The notes beneath the pieces are model-generated. The model searched no databases, was not told the origin of the DNA, and worked only from the letters and a program-made list of their open reading frames with translations. A stretch of DNA of 64,000 nucleotides from Pisolithus tinctorius (lineage: Eukaryota > Basidiomycota > Agaricomycetes > Boletales > Pisolithaceae): contig JANFAH010000013.1 of assembly GCA_024663395.1 (NCBI GenBank), forward strand, positions 806,001-870,000, read 5' to 3'. A program made the translations under genes and the position numbers. The stretch's first letter is position 1. Each line of letters begins with the position of its first letter. Positions 63,331 to 64,000 of the stretch are shown in pieces.

Positions 63331-64000
63331 TCAGCCTTGCAAGGCTCTACCGTTCGAATCTACACCCAATTCCCTCCGGACTCGCGCTAACATCCACTCT
63401 CGGGCCGTATTGTCCGATATCAACACAGGGACCTTGGTTTGTCCAGAACCGGAGTTGGTCACTCCGATTCTCCAATGTCTGTATTCCCCGAACGTTCCGG
63501 GCTCCAACACCCGGATAGTGGGTATCTGCATTCTCTGTGGATCAAACTCCTCGTTTAGGCGACAAAGTTCGTTGCGGAGTTTCGTGGGAGCTTTGGCGGC
63601 CTCGGGATCTTTGGAGTTGGTGATAGTAAGAATCATCGTGAACTACCTGGGAGATATTAGTCACGTACGAAGTTCGCCATGAACCTCGACAAGATATCCA
63701 AGGGTGGGAATCCCGCTGCAGCTATCGATGATGGCAGTGAATTCGACTATCGGGGCAAGGGTATCTTGCACCGCTAAGATAGCAGTGGCGATATGCTTCT
63801 CGGTCAATACACCCCCTGCCATCCATGTAATGACACTACGCATTTTCTTCAGTCAAGAAACGTGGTGAGGATATCAGCATACTTGCTTTCGTCGTTCCAA
63901 GTAACGAATGATAGGTGAGCCATCGGTCGGATCAAAGCCCGCAATTTCGACAACATCTCCAGGACGGTAGCGCCACATTCCATCACGAGTGGTGGCCACG
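63331..64000 (-). CDS. GH3-like acyl-adenylating protein, C-terminal part
   Basis: The gene enters from the right edge: TTRDGMWRYRPGDVVEIAGFDPTDGSPIIRYLERRK matches the conserved GH3 segment (GLYRYRxGDVVxVxGF...PxxxFxxR). A short gap of about 36 nt (63882-63847) leads to GGVLTEKHIATAILAVQDTL. The third block (63636-63331) has LTITNSKDPEAAKAP, LNEEFDPQRMQIPTIRVLEPGTF and REWMLARVRRELGV before the stop. GH3 proteins adenylate carboxylic acids; the fungal members are uncharacterised. Intron borders are not all certain, and the join at about 63636-63661 does not splice cleanly in my reading. Confidence 0.6.

Overview
This window looks like a piece of a transposon-rich Agaricomycete (mushroom-forming basidiomycete) chromosome. 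The evidence is the small phase-matched introns of 35-75 nt in the genes at the right, the Ty3/gypsy chromoviruses with chromodomains, the characteristic basidiomycete Gag zinc knuckles, and a pool of fungal genes (monoacylglycerol lipase, clathrin light chain, GEP4 phosphatase, mitochondrial ABC half-transporter, SDR, GH3-like). No bacterial, tRNA, rRNA or CRISPR signal was seen.

Positions 1-48,000 are almost entirely nested mobile elements. A plus-strand gypsy element (A, about 520-18,800) is split by five insertions: a 1.86-kb LTR-like element (1721-3586), two solo LTRs (4869-5332 and 6619-7489), a complete 9.9-kb minus-strand chromovirus (B, 8217-18077, with its own 1.83-kb insertion inside one LTR), and a Tc1/mariner-like foldback element (18765-20334). 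From 20.5 to 27.4 kb a minus-strand Zn2Cys6-like gene is cut into pieces by a complete gag-only LTR retrotransposon (20641-24751) and another 1.86-kb element. A second gag-only copy, a CpG-depleted chromovirus C (plus, 30.9-36.7 kb), a 245-bp degenerate tandem array carrying a TA-flanked MITE, a relic of a sterol C-3 dehydrogenase gene, and chromovirus D (minus, 42.5-46.8 kb, with a fresh solo LTR) follow. Removing insertions at their target duplications restores reading frames in the host elements, so the order of insertion can be read directly.

Positions 48,500-64,000 are a compact euchromatic gene block: a two-membrane-segment protein and a monoacylglycerol lipase head to head; clathrin light chain and GEP4 head to head; two paralogous uncharacterised genes each lying tail to tail with a full or truncated GEP4 3' end (a segmental duplication) around a Crinkler-like gene; an MDL1-type ABC transporter; an SDR; and the 3' part of a GH3-like gene running off the right edge.

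The most notable observations are: (1) chromovirus B and the C/D family have an 11-nt primer-binding site exactly complementary to the predicted 5' end of their own transcript, 33 nt from the first T of the TATA-like box, which is the Tf1-type self-priming arrangement; (2) a four-copy 1.85-kb LTR-like element whose U3-like part encodes a conserved protein of about 159 aa of unknown function; (3) a gag-only retrotransposon whose Gag has an SR-rich tail and which carries about ten degenerate 157-bp repeats instead of pol; (4) extra ORFs between the chromodomain and the 3' LTR in two chromoviruses; (5) nonsense and target-site changes that nearly all fit CpG to TpG/CpA decay.
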